From the NCBI GenBank assembly GCA_965204245.1, contig CBDBED010000001.1, positions 248,001 to 312,000 of the forward strand: 64,000 nt of DNA. The letters run 5' to 3'. Shown piece by piece: positions 26,921 through 35,060 of the stretch; position 1 is the stretch's first letter; the number at the start of each line of letters is the position of its first letter. The DNA is from JAAXIE01 sp965204245 (GTDB taxonomy: Bacteria; Chloroflexota; Dehalococcoidia; Lucifugimonadales; JAAXIE01). The translations under genes and the position numbers were made by a program. A model generated the notes under the pieces. It made no database searches and had not been told where the DNA came from. It was given only the letters and a program-made list of their open reading frames with translations.

Positions 26921-27625
26921 ATGACCACCAAGGGCAAACACCCCGCAGAAGTCATTTATCCTGAAACGGACGGTATGCCCTTGCCCGATGGAGAATTCCA
27001 AGCCCCCCTCTACCGCGATGTCGTTTGCCCCCTTGAGACCCACTTCCGGGACGTTCCCCGCTCCTGGGTCAACGGCAACACCTTCATCTACTACCGCGAG
27101 GGCGATCCAAGATCATGGGTCTCCCCCGACTGCTACGTCGCCCTCGACATCGACTCCTCCTCCATCGAACGTTTCAATACCTATCGCTTGTGGGAGGTCG
27201 GCAAGCCCCCTGCCTTCGTGCTGGAAATCGGCTCCCCCAGCACCGCCACCACCGACCTTGTCCGCAAGCGTAACCTCTACGCCCAGCTGGGCATCTCCGA
27301 GTATTGGCGCTACGACTCCACTGGAGGCAACTTCTATAGAGAGCCCCTGGTCGGCGAAGTCTTGTCCGCCGGAGAATACCGTCGCTTGGACCTACACCAC
27401 GAGCCTGACGGCATGGTGTGGGCCCACAGCCCTGCCTTGGGACTTGACCTGTGTTGGCACGAGGGCAGGCTGCGCTTCTACAACCCCGACAGCGGTCGTT
27501 GGCTGCTCACCCCACTGGAGACTGAAGACGCCCGCTTAGCCGCCGAGAGCGCGCGGCTGGCAGCCGAGGCACGGGCCGCTGAACTGGAAGCCGAGTTGCG
27601 CCGCCTCCGCGGTCAATCCCCTTAG
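26921..27625 (+). CDS. Uma2-family (DUF820) putative restriction-like endonuclease
   Basis: The family fold is seen in WVSPDCYVALDI, FVLEIGSPSTATTDLVRKR and YAQLGISEYW, which carry the PD-(D/E)xK-like acidic residues. The C-terminal 35 residues form an Ala/Glu/Arg heptad coiled coil (LAAESARLAAEARAAELEAEL), common in Uma2 proteins of Chloroflexota and Cyanobacteria. The start at 26921 is chosen because AAGGAAG lies six bases upstream; an ATG ten codons earlier lacks such a site. Uma2 genes are often associated with mobile DNA, but no mobile element is visible here. The biochemical role is unproven for the family. Confidence 0.85.
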   Translation: MTTKGKHPAEVIYPETDGMPLPDGEFQAPLYRDVVCPLETHFRDVPRSWVNGNTFIYYREGDPRSWVSPDCYVALDIDSSSIERFNTYRLWEVGKPPAFVLEIGSPSTATTDLVRKRNLYAQLGISEYWRYDSTGGNFYREPLVGEVLSAGEYRRLDLHHEPDGMVWAHSPALGLDLCWHEGRLRFYNPDSGRWLLTPLETEDARLAAESARLAAEARAAELEAELRRLRGQSP

Positions 27626-27745
27626 TCCCCTCCCGTCACTCCAGCATCCCCACAGATGCGCAGACCACTCAGGCTCACACAGGCCGTCATACTGTCTGCT
27701 ATACTGCCTCTATCATCCCCAAACTTCTATCTGCGAGGGTTCGTC

Positions 27746-28927
27746 ATGCGCTGGGCCTCCCGCATATCCGAAAACCCATCTCTGGAAGATGCAGTCCGCG
27801 AGTGCTGCGACCACGCCCTGCGCGCCTTGGAAGGCGCCAGCCCCGACTTGGCCGTCGCCTTCGTCTCCGCCCAGCACTCCGCTGACTACGACGCCCTCCC
27901 CGAACTCATCCGCAAGCACATGGGCGAGGTGCGCCTCTTCGGCTGTTCCGGTGGCGGCGTCATCGGCGGTGGCCGCGAGGTCGAGAACCGCGCCGGCTTC
28001 TCCCTCACAGTAGCCGAGATGCCCGGCGTCACCGTTAACGGGTTCCACTTGGAGGGCGACGAACTCCCCAGCTTGGATGCCGGGCCCGACGCTTGGAGCA
28101 AGCTGGTAGGACTCGAAACCGGCGAATCCCCGCCCTTCCTCCTCCTCGCCGACCCCTACACCTTCCCCGCCTCCAATTTCATCCTCGGCATGGACTACGC
28201 CTTCCCTGCCAGCGTCAAGGTTGGCGGCCTCGCCAGCGGCGGCCAAGGCAGCAACGCCCTCTACCTTGCCAACCAAGTCTACTTCTCCGGCGCAGTGGGC
28301 CTCGCCTTCTCCGGCGACATCACCGTGGAAACAGTCGTGGCCCAAGGCTGCCGCCCCATCGGCAGCCCCATGAACATCACAGGCTGCCGCAACAACATCC
28401 TCGCCAGCTTGGACGGTACCCCTCCCATGGAAGTCCTCCAGAAGCTCTACACCACCTTGGACGAGCGGGACCAAGGCCTCATGCGCTACTCACTCTTCCT
28501 CGGCGTGGTCATGGACGAGTTCGAGGACAATCCCCAACAGGGCGACTTCCTCATACGCAACCTCATCGGCACCGACTCCCAGTCCGGCGCCATTGCAATC
28601 GGCGAAATGCTCCGCGAGGGCCAAGTGGTTCAGTTCCATCTCCGCGACGCCCTCACCTCCCGCGACGACTTGGCCGCCGTCCTAGGCCGCTACGCCTCCG
28701 ACCACACCGGTGCCCTCCCCCAGGGTGCCCTCATGTTCTCCTGCTTGGGCCGCGGCGAGCACCTCTACGGCCAGCCCGACCACGACACCAACCTCTTCCA
28801 CGAAGTCCTCGCCCCCATCCCCCTCGGAGGCTTCTTCTGCAACGGCGAGATCGGCCCTGTCGGAGGCACCACCTTCCTCCACGGCTACACCAGCTCCTTC
28901 GGCCTCTTCCGCCCCCGCACCGGCTAG
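27746..28927 (+). CDS. FIST-domain protein (FIST_N/FIST_C)
   Basis: This ~393-residue protein covers the FIST N and C domains, a cytoplasmic small-molecule sensing module often tied to signal transduction. Signatures include VRLFGCSGGGVIGGGREVE, a central GGLASGGQGSNALYL, and a C-terminal ALMFSCLGRGEHLYG...FFCNGEIGPVGG block. The start at 27746 follows GCGAGGG; a start 30 codons upstream adds only hydrophobic, unconserved residues. No kinase or cyclase domain is fused and none is adjacent. A possible -10 (TATACT) lies at 27700-27705. Ligand unknown; amino acids have been proposed for the family. Confidence 0.88.
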   Translation: MRWASRISENPSLEDAVRECCDHALRALEGASPDLAVAFVSAQHSADYDALPELIRKHMGEVRLFGCSGGGVIGGGREVENRAGFSLTVAEMPGVTVNGFHLEGDELPSLDAGPDAWSKLVGLETGESPPFLLLADPYTFPASNFILGMDYAFPASVKVGGLASGGQGSNALYLANQVYFSGAVGLAFSGDITVETVVAQGCRPIGSPMNITGCRNNILASLDGTPPMEVLQKLYTTLDERDQGLMRYSLFLGVVMDEFEDNPQQGDFLIRNLIGTDSQSGAIAIGEMLREGQVVQFHLRDALTSRDDLAAVLGRYASDHTGALPQGALMFSCLGRGEHLYGQPDHDTNLFHEVLAPIPLGGFFCNGEIGPVGGTTFLHGYTSSFGLFRPRTG

Positions 28928-28948
28928 AGCCTTAGAACAGGGACCGAA

Positions 28949-29275
28949 ATGTACGAGGACAGGGATTCCATATGGAGCATTCCTCCTAACTTAGGATGGT
29001 TTTACTTCCTGCTATTCACGATTCTGTCAGTGAGCGTGTTGGGCTACATCATTTGGCTGGCAATAGCGGAATCTGATAACCCTTACCAAGTCCTCATCAC
29101 AGTAGGCAAGGACACTGCTCCGTGGATCATACTCAACGCAGGTCTCAGCCTCATCGCGACCAACCTGTTAGATTGGACTAATCAAGTCAGACGGGAACGA
29201 CGTTTACTCGTTACTCCGGAAATGAGGAGACATGTTAGTTGGACGGAAACGCAGGCAGAAATTGGAGACCGCTGA
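28949..29275 (+). CDS. Small two-helix membrane protein of unknown function
   Basis: This 108-residue protein has two clear membrane helices (about 14-38 and 57-75) and a charged C-terminal tail rich in Arg and Glu. The ATG is preceded by AGGGA. Its base composition is noticeably more A+T-rich than neighbouring genes. Its tail overlaps the next small gene in another frame. I do not recognise a family; the pair could be a small membrane/regulator module or decaying foreign DNA. Confidence 0.5.
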   Translation: MYEDRDSIWSIPPNLGWFYFLLFTILSVSVLGYIIWLAIAESDNPYQVLITVGKDTAPWIILNAGLSLIATNLLDWTNQVRRERRLLVTPEMRRHVSWTETQAEIGDR

Positions 29276-29420
29276 ACAAATTGAAGAAGAGCTTCGTGAG
29301 CAGGGGCGTGAACAAAGCCGCAAAGCCGTTAGGAAAGCATTGAACAGAATGACGGATTCACTTACCCAAGCTCAAATTGAAGAGATAGTAAGCGCGATTC
29401 CCTCCACCAAGACTAATTAA
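29232..29420 (+). CDS. Small charged helical protein of unknown function
   Basis: This 62-residue protein is rich in Arg, Lys, Glu and Gln and is predicted by eye to be one long helix or short coiled coil (residues 10-50). The ATG has a strong site, GAGGAG, at an ideal distance, which argues that it is translated. It overlaps the preceding membrane-protein gene by 44 bp in a different frame. Family unknown. Confidence 0.45.
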   Translation: MLVGRKRRQKLETAEQIEEELREQGREQSRKAVRKALNRMTDSLTQAQIEEIVSAIPSTKTN

Positions 29421-29430
29421 GTACGAAACG

Positions 29431-30534
29431 TTGCCCACCACCATCCGCATAGGCATCCCCGCCTCCCTCTCCGGCCAGTTCCAGACCCAAGGCACCCAAG
29501 CCCTCCAAGGCGCCACCGCGTGGGTCGAGGACACCAACCGCAACGGTGGCCTGCACGTCCGCGACCTGAACGCCACCCTCCCCCTCCAACTCATCCACTA
29601 CGACGACCACAGCCGCACATCCAACGTCCGCGACCTCGTCCGCCGCCTCATAACCCAAGACCAAGTCCATCTCCTCCTCGGCCCCTACTCCAGCCCCCTA
29701 ACCATGGCAGCCGCCCAAGCCGCCGACGAACTCGGCATCGTTCTCTGGAACCACGGCGGTTCCGCCGACACCATCCACCAGCAGGGCTTCCGCTACACCG
29801 TTAACATCCTCAGCCCAGCCAGCGACTACCTCGCCGGTGTCCCCGAAGTCGTCCTTCAGACCAATCCCGCAGCCACCCGCTTGGCCGTCCTCCACTCCTC
29901 CACCGGCCCCTTCTCCCACTCCGTCGCCACGGGCGCCATCGAAAAAGCCTCCGAACTCGGCATTGACACCATCCTCCACGACACCTTCGACTCCCCAGCC
30001 ACCGACCTCACGGCCCTGCTCCAGCGCGTGGAAGCCGCCGAGCCCGACCTCCTCATAGGCGTCGGCCGCATCGAGGACGACCTCCTCTTGGCCCAGCAGC
30101 TACCCTTCGACATCGAATGTATGGTCGCCCTCGTGGCAACGCCCATCGACCAGTTCCGCCAATCCCTCGGCCAGAACTCCGAGGGATTCGTCGGCCCCAG
30201 CCAGTGGGAGCCCTCCGCCCGCCTGCAAATCGACTACGGCCCCACCATGAAGGAAATCACCGACCGCTTGGGCCCGCAGCCCGACTACCCCATTGCCCAA
30301 GGCTATGCCGGCGGCCTCGTCGCCCAGCGTTGCATCGAAGAAGCAGGCTCCCTCGACCAGCAAGCCCTGCGACAAGCCGCCTCAACCCTGGACTTCACCA
30401 CCTTCTACGGCCGCTTCAAACTCGACGCCACTGGACGCCAGATCGGTCACCAAGTCCTTCTCATTCAATGGCAGAGAGGCCGCAAGGTCATCGTGTGGCC
30501 CCCCGCTCTGGCTCAAGCTCTGCCGGTCGGCTGA
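29431..30534 (+). CDS. Periplasmic-binding-fold protein (Peripla_BP_6 type) without a signal peptide
   Basis: This 367-residue protein matches branched-chain amino-acid/amide binding proteins: IRIGIPASLSGQFQTQGTQAL at the start, then HLLLGPYSSPLTMAAAQAADE and FRYTVNILSPASDYLA. The start is TTG 29431; an in-frame stop at 29389-29391 rules out a longer N-terminus. The mature fold therefore begins at once, with no signal peptide or lipobox. That is unusual for the family and suggests a cytoplasmic sensor such as AmiC-type regulators. Its last 47 bp overlap the convergent MFS gene. No ABC permease is nearby. Confidence 0.8.
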   Translation: MPTTIRIGIPASLSGQFQTQGTQALQGATAWVEDTNRNGGLHVRDLNATLPLQLIHYDDHSRTSNVRDLVRRLITQDQVHLLLGPYSSPLTMAAAQAADELGIVLWNHGGSADTIHQQGFRYTVNILSPASDYLAGVPEVVLQTNPAATRLAVLHSSTGPFSHSVATGAIEKASELGIDTILHDTFDSPATDLTALLQRVEAAEPDLLIGVGRIEDDLLLAQQLPFDIECMVALVATPIDQFRQSLGQNSEGFVGPSQWEPSARLQIDYGPTMKEITDRLGPQPDYPIAQGYAGGLVAQRCIEEAGSLDQQALRQAASTLDFTTFYGRFKLDATGRQIGHQVLLIQWQRGRKVIVWPPALAQALPVG

Positions 30535-31777
30535 TTGGCACTACCACCAGCACCGCCGTAGCCACGGCAAAGATAATCGCCGCGTAATAGAACAGCGTCT
30601 CAATCCCCAACCGGTCAATCATCAGTCCCACTCCCAGCGGCGCTCCCGCCAGCAACAGCCCCTGAATCCCTACCACCAACCCCATCGCCGTCGCTTCCGT
30701 CCCACGGCCCGTGATATCCAGTACACTCGCCTGCAACAACTGGCTCAGCGTATGCGAGAACGGCCCCATCGCAGCAAACAGCAGCGCCAGGTACAGCGAG
30801 TTCTCCCCCGCCATCACCACCAGCACCGCCAAGCCCGCCGAAATCAGCATCCCAGGCATTATCACCGGCTTCCGCCCCACCCTGTCCGACAGCAGCCCCA
30901 GTATCGGCCCGAAGATAATCCCCAACCCGATATACAGCGCCATGTCCACCCCTACCCAAGCCGCCGACTGTCCAGCCCCGTCCTCCAAGTATTTCGGTGC
31001 CCAGTTGTTCAGCGCGTTGAACCCCAGACTCCTCAGCAGCAGCACCGCCACGATGGCAAGGATAATGGGACGCCGAATCAGCCTCGAAGCATCGCTGATG
31101 CGTTGCTTCATCGGCGTGCTCTGCGTCGGTCCTCCCTGCGACGACCCCACGTTGTGCAGCGTCCAGAAAATCGGCACCACCATCAGCAGCGCAGGCGCAA
31201 CGAAGATGAACAGCACCCACCGCCACTCGCCCCCGCCCTCTTGCGAAATCAACAGCCATATCAGCAACCCCGCAGCCAGAGGCCCCACCGTCCCGCCGAC
31301 ATTCCCACCCGCACTATGCGTGGAAAGTGCAAACCCCCTCTTCTCCGGAAACCGCTGCGACAGCAACGCAAAAGCAGGCAGATGCCACACACTCCCCGGA
31401 AACGCCACAAACGCCGACGCCAGCACCAGCACCCAGTAGTTCGGAGAACTCCCCGCCAGCACGAACGCCAGCGCGATCCCAACCATGCACCCCGTGAATA
31501 TCAGCCCCCAGTACCGCCGCAGCGCATCAATGATGAACCCCAGCGGTATGTTGATCGCCCCCTGCGAAAGCTGCCTGCTAGCCAGCAGCAACCCATACTG
31601 CAAGTCCCCAAAACCCATATAGTTCTGGATATACGGCAGCACCACCGTGAAGCTCTGGGTAAAACAATGGGCCATAGCATGGCCCAACGAGAGATTCACC
31701 AGCAGAAATCGCCTGTCATCTCGCAGCGAGCCCCTTGGCCCTTCTCCGATGGGCGCACCTAACCTAGGACTAGTCAC
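30488..31777 (-). CDS. Major facilitator superfamily transporter
   Basis: This 429-residue protein has twelve hydrophobic segments in two six-helix halves separated by a cytoplasmic loop (about 205-235, rich in Gln/Ser/Thr). The GLLSDRVGRKPVIMPG motif in the second half is the classic MFS loop-2/3 signature. The N-terminal 24 residues are polar. Its 3' end overlaps the convergent binding-fold gene by 47 bp. Substrate cannot be inferred; a bicyclomycin- or oxalate-type exporter is equally possible. Confidence 0.9.
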   Translation of the reverse strand: MTSPRLGAPIGEGPRGSLRDDRRFLLVNLSLGHAMAHCFTQSFTVVLPYIQNYMGFGDLQYGLLLASRQLSQGAINIPLGFIIDALRRYWGLIFTGCMVGIALAFVLAGSSPNYWVLVLASAFVAFPGSVWHLPAFALLSQRFPEKRGFALSTHSAGGNVGGTVGPLAAGLLIWLLISQEGGGEWRWVLFIFVAPALLMVVPIFWTLHNVGSSQGGPTQSTPMKQRISDASRLIRRPIILAIVAVLLLRSLGFNALNNWAPKYLEDGAGQSAAWVGVDMALYIGLGIIFGPILGLLSDRVGRKPVIMPGMLISAGLAVLVVMAGENSLYLALLFAAMGPFSHTLSQLLQASVLDITGRGTEATAMGLVVGIQGLLLAGAPLGVGLMIDRLGIETLFYYAAIIFAVATAVLVVVPISRPAELEPERGATR

Positions 31778-31867
31778 TCGCAGAAAAACTCCAGACCCTT
31801 GGGACTCAAGGTAGAAAGCCTGTGCATTCTAGTAGCGAGTCCCACCGACTACAAGGCAGCCCAGCCC

Positions 31868-32179
31868 CTACAACAACCCCCAATACCTCCCCAGCACCAC
31901 CCCGCACTCCTCGCAACTCACCAGATTCAGCAACCCGCTCGAGTCCACCCCACGCACCACCCTCACCTCTGCCGCATCCGTCCCGCACCCCTCACACCCC
32001 AGCGACCCCAACTGCGTAACCACCACCATCGGAATCTCCCAAGAACACCCCCCACACCTATACTCCGCCACCCCATCAGGCATCACCCGCACCTGTAGCG
32101 TCCCTAGTACACCCGAACACTCCGGGCAGTGAGGTTCGTGAGTCAATCTATCTCCACTCATGTACCAGTGTCTTGACAC
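31868..32179 (-). CDS. Small protein with four CxxC zinc-ribbon knuckles
   Basis: This protein of up to 103 residues contains four CxxC pairs: CPEC, CGGC, CEGC and CEEC. They are arranged as two zinc ribbons separated by about 20 residues. The Met at residue 7 is the likelier start. No ribosome-binding site is obvious, and the message may be leaderless or start in the palindrome-rich region just upstream. The family is not recognised. The even Cys spacing and absence of stops support a real gene. Confidence 0.5.
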   Translation of the reverse strand: MSRHWYMSGDRLTHEPHCPECSGVLGTLQVRVMPDGVAEYRCGGCSWEIPMVVVTQLGSLGCEGCGTDAAEVRVVRGVDSSGLLNLVSCEECGVVLGRYWGLL

Positions 32180-32201
32180 CCCTGTACACTATAGGTACAA
32201 A
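32166..32201 (+). promoter_or_regulatory. Promoter/operator-like palindromic region
   Basis: TTGACA at 32173-32178 is followed, 17 bp later, by TACAAA (32196-32201). Two short inverted repeats overlap it: GTGTC-tt-GACAC and TGTAC-actatag-GTACA. This fits a regulated promoter for the plus-strand HEPN module, possibly self-repressed; assessed by eye only. Confidence 0.35.
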
Positions 32202-32257
32202 TACCCAGCCCACAAGGCAAAATTTGCTGCCCCCAGTTCACATCGCGTCCAGAGAAC

Positions 32258-32584
32258 ATGCCGAACGGAGTCACGAAGATGGGCTCAGACGGAGACAAAC
32301 TCCTCAAAGACAACTACCGCCACCTCGTTGACCAGATACTTAAGGAGCGATTCTCAGACGGATTTCCCTTCACAGACATCATAGTAGAGCCCTCAGTGAA
32401 TTTCGACGGCGAAGATTACTTCCATACCTACATCATCTTCGAAGGCGAATGGAAAAAGCTTGATACCAGAAAGATCATGGGCATTTCCACCGAGCTTTGG
32501 CCTGACTCCAAGGAGATGGGATACCCCGGTATCCCCATCCAGTCTTTCGTCGAGAAATCCGAATGGGTAGCGGTAAACGGATAA
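32258..32584 (+). CDS. Hypothetical partner of a HEPN-like protein
   Basis: This protein of 101-108 residues is acidic, with an N-terminal helix (KLLKDNYRHLVDQILKERF) followed by alternating strands (DIIVEPSVNF, YFHTYIIFEG). I do not recognise the family. Its stop is only six bases from the start of the HEPN-like gene, which implies co-translation. In such two-gene modules the small upstream gene usually encodes the neutralising partner, but that is inference. The start is uncertain: ATG 32258 or ATG 32279. Confidence 0.6.
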   Translation: MPNGVTKMGSDGDKLLKDNYRHLVDQILKERFSDGFPFTDIIVEPSVNFDGEDYFHTYIIFEGEWKKLDTRKIMGISTELWPDSKEMGYPGIPIQSFVEKSEWVAVNG

Positions 32585-32590
32585 GGCAGC

Positions 32591-33103
32591 TTGAACCCTA
32601 GACACCTGCTCCGAATTGCCAGCGCCCTAGCCGCGGGGCAAATAAGCGGAAGAAGGGGTCGCCCCAACCAAGAAGAGCTTCGTAAGGCACTGAGCGCGGC
32701 CTACTACGCCCTTTTCAGCGCCTTAGCAGGTACCGCGGCTGACGCCTTCGTTGGAAATTCCCCCGCAACTCGGAGAAACCAGATCTGGCTCCAGACCTAT
32801 CGGTCACTGGACCATGGCTCCGCGAAGAACCAGTGCAGCAAGGTTCTGGCGTCGTCGAGGCGACGGTCAGGGCAGACCACTCCGGTGTTCAGCCCTGAGA
32901 TACTGACTTTCGCCGAATGCTTCACGACAATGCAGGGACTGAGGCTGGACGCGGATTACAACCCCGCAGAAATTTACTACCGGGCGGATGTTCAGGTTCA
33001 AATCGAAATAGCCGAACAAGCCCTCGAAGGTTTCCTAAAGACTCCCAGAGCCGACCGTAAGGCCTTCGCCGCCTTCGTAATGCACAGGGGAAGAGGAAGC
33101 TAA
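32591..33103 (+). CDS. HEPN-like domain protein, possible toxin
   Basis: This 170-residue helical protein has the HEPN-type segment LRKALSAAYYALFSALAG. A WLQTYRSLDHGSAKNQC block follows, where Arg and His are close together as in the RNase-type RxxxH motif of HEPN toxins. Then comes LDADYNPAEIYYRADV. The start is TTG 32591 (AAGG upstream). It follows the previous gene with a 6-bp gap. Co-occurrence with a small acidic partner suggests a toxin-antitoxin or defence module; the toxin call is inference. Confidence 0.6.
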   Translation: MNPRHLLRIASALAAGQISGRRGRPNQEELRKALSAAYYALFSALAGTAADAFVGNSPATRRNQIWLQTYRSLDHGSAKNQCSKVLASSRRRSGQTTPVFSPEILTFAECFTTMQGLRLDADYNPAEIYYRADVQVQIEIAEQALEGFLKTPRADRKAFAAFVMHRGRGS

Positions 33104-33184
33104 CCGCGTTCCCAACACCCAACCCCCACGCTCCGTCCTCCCCTTCGAGTGAAACAACCTCCACACTAATCCCCCTCCTCCACT

Positions 33185-33275
33185 CCGTTCGTCCTGAGCG
33201 AAGGGGTGCGGTCTCCACGACCTCCAAGCGACCGAGCGCGGAGGTTGTGGAGACCGCACCCCGAAGTCGAAGGAC
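33185..33275. repeat. 91-bp dispersed hairpin repeat, copy 1
   Basis: Outer GTCCT/AGGAC arms enclose a long stem whose left arm contains GGTCTCCAC and right arm GTGGAGACC, capped by CCTCC-aagcgaccgagcgc-GGAGG. All four copies in the window are exactly 91 bp. This copy differs from the others at paired positions in the stem, so base pairing is preserved. Confidence 0.85.
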
Positions 33276-33314
33276 ACAGATAACAATGTACACCCAACCA
33301 CCCCACCCCCACGT

Positions 33315-33344
33315 TTGACAACCCCACTCCCCCAATGGTACACA
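33315..33344 (+). promoter_or_regulatory. Candidate promoter of the Rieske gene
   Basis: TTGACA (33315-33320) and TACACA (33339-33344) are 18 bp apart, about 30 bp before the ATG at 33374. Confidence 0.5.
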
Positions 33345-33373
33345 CCCCCCAACCCCTTCCCGGAGGCCCCCCA

Positions 33374-34660
33374 ATGGCAACCCCTACCGCCGACCTCGTC
33401 CAGCACGACGGCTCCTACGTCAACAAGCAGATTTTCACCGACCCCGACATCTACCAGCAGGAACTCGAGCAGATCTTCTCCCGCTGCTGGCTCCTCCTCT
33501 GCCACGAGACTACGATCCCCAACCCCGGCGACTTCTTCACCACCTACATGGGCGAAGACCCCGTCCTCGTCACTCGCGACTCCTCCGGCAAAATCAACGC
33601 CTTCCTCAACATCTGCCGCCACCGCGGCAACCGCGTCTGCCGCGCCGATGCCGGCAACGCCTCCGCCTTCATCTGCGCCTACCACGGCTGGACCTACGGC
33701 AACGACGGCAAGCTCATCGCCGTCCCCAGCCTCAAAGAGGCCTACTACGACGAACTCGACACCTCCAAGTGGGGCCTAGTCCCCGTCGCCCAAGTCGACA
33801 CCTACAAGCAACTCGTCTTCGCCACCTTCGACCCCAACGCACCGCCCCTCCACGACTACTTGGGCGACATGAAATGGATGCTCGACGTCTTTTTCGACCG
33901 CCGCGAGGGCGGCTCCGAGGTCATCGGCGGCATGCACAAGTGGGTCGTCCCCGCCAACTGGAAGCTCGCCGCCGAGAATTTCGGCGGCGACGCCTACCAC
34001 CTCGGCTGGAACCACCGCTCCGCCTTCAGCGCAGGCTTCGTCCAGTCCTCATCGGGCAACCGCGCCTCCAGCGGCGGGCGCATGCTCTCCCCCGGCAACG
34101 GCAACAGCCTCGTCATGGTCGCCCCAACCGACCCCACAGAACCCCCTGTCCCCCTCCTCGAGGAATACGAGCGCTCCATCCGCCCCGAGGTCGAGAGCAG
34201 GCTCGGCCCCCGCTACCAAGTCTGCAACCCCATCGTCGCCCGCGTCTTCCCCAACTTCGCCATCAACCGCAGCGCCTCCCGCACCTTCCGCCTCTGGATG
34301 CCCCGCGGCCCCGAAAAAATGGAGGTCTGGGCATGGACCTTCGTCGACGCCGCCGCCCCCGACGAGGTCAAGCAGGCATCCCGCCTCGGCGTCATCCGCG
34401 GCTTCAGTCCTTCCGGCACCCTCGAACAGGACGACATGGACAACTGGCAGGAATGCACCCAGACCGCCCGCGGCGTCATGTCCAAGCGCCTCCCCCTCAA
34501 CACCACCCAAGGCCTAGGCCACGAAGGCTACGACGAAACCCTCCTAACCTACGCCTCCGACTACCGCTTCTCCGAAGTCAGCAACCGCGACTTCTACAAC
34601 CACTGGTCCCGCCTAATGACCTCCCCCGACCTCTCCTGGACCACCCACCCCCGACGCTAA
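33374..34660 (+). CDS. Rieske-type aromatic-ring oxygenase, alpha subunit
   Basis: This 428-residue protein is the catalytic subunit of a Rieske non-heme-iron oxygenase. The [2Fe-2S] ligands are Cys81, His83, Cys101 and His104 (CRHRG then CAYHGW). The mononuclear iron motif is Asn202-Phe-Gly-Gly-Asp206-Ala-Tyr-His209 with His214. The start at 33374 follows GGAGG at 33362-33366; an in-frame ATG 13 codons upstream lacks this. No beta subunit, ferredoxin or reductase gene is adjacent, so electron transfer must come from elsewhere. The substrate is likely aromatic. A 26-base piece of its 3' end recurs downstream in a chimeric scar. Confidence 0.93.
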   Translation: MATPTADLVQHDGSYVNKQIFTDPDIYQQELEQIFSRCWLLLCHETTIPNPGDFFTTYMGEDPVLVTRDSSGKINAFLNICRHRGNRVCRADAGNASAFICAYHGWTYGNDGKLIAVPSLKEAYYDELDTSKWGLVPVAQVDTYKQLVFATFDPNAPPLHDYLGDMKWMLDVFFDRREGGSEVIGGMHKWVVPANWKLAAENFGGDAYHLGWNHRSAFSAGFVQSSSGNRASSGGRMLSPGNGNSLVMVAPTDPTEPPVPLLEEYERSIRPEVESRLGPRYQVCNPIVARVFPNFAINRSASRTFRLWMPRGPEKMEVWAWTFVDAAAPDEVKQASRLGVIRGFSPSGTLEQDDMDNWQECTQTARGVMSKRLPLNTTQGLGHEGYDETLLTYASDYRFSEVSNRDFYNHWSRLMTSPDLSWTTHPRR

Positions 34661-34705
34661 CCGGCCCTCGCAGAATCCCCTCCAACCCACCGCAAAACCC
34701 CTTCC

Positions 34706-35050
34706 CCCTAGAGAGGATGTTGGGATGAGGGGGTGCCCCCACCGTCGTTCCTGCGCAGGCAGGAACCCACGTAACCCCCAACTCCATCCTCAACCCCTTC
34801 TCCCCAACCACCGGCACAACCCCCCTAGAGGGGAAGGTTAGGATGGGGGCGCCCCACCCGTCGTTCCTGCGAAGGCAGGCACCCCACGTAACCCCCGACC
34901 CCATCTCAACCCCTACTCCCCAACCACCGGCACAACCCCCCTAGATCGGGAAGGTTAGGATGGGGGCGCCCCACCCGTCGTTCCTGCGCAGGCAGGAACC
35001 CACGTAACCCCCAACTCCATCTCAACCCCTTCTCCCCGACCACCGCAAAC
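34706..35050. repeat. Three tandem ~116-bp repeats with a TTCCTGC/GCAGGAA palindrome
   Basis: The palindromic core CGTCGTTCCTGCGCAGGCAG recurs at 34743, 34859 and 34976, each followed by the same CCCACGTAACCCCC tail and a spacer. No gene is seen. The middle copy has substitutions in the core. The same core builds the larger array at 50447-51303. Confidence 0.85.
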
Positions 35051-35060
35051 CCCTCCAACC

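Noticed and set aside
30293..31762. Plus-strand 489-codon frame
   Set aside because: It is antisense to the MFS transporter, is Gln/Arg/His-rich and has no fold.
33769..34728. 319-codon frame overlapping the Rieske gene
   Set aside because: Arg/Pro-rich shadow frame; the Rieske frame carries all ligand motifs.
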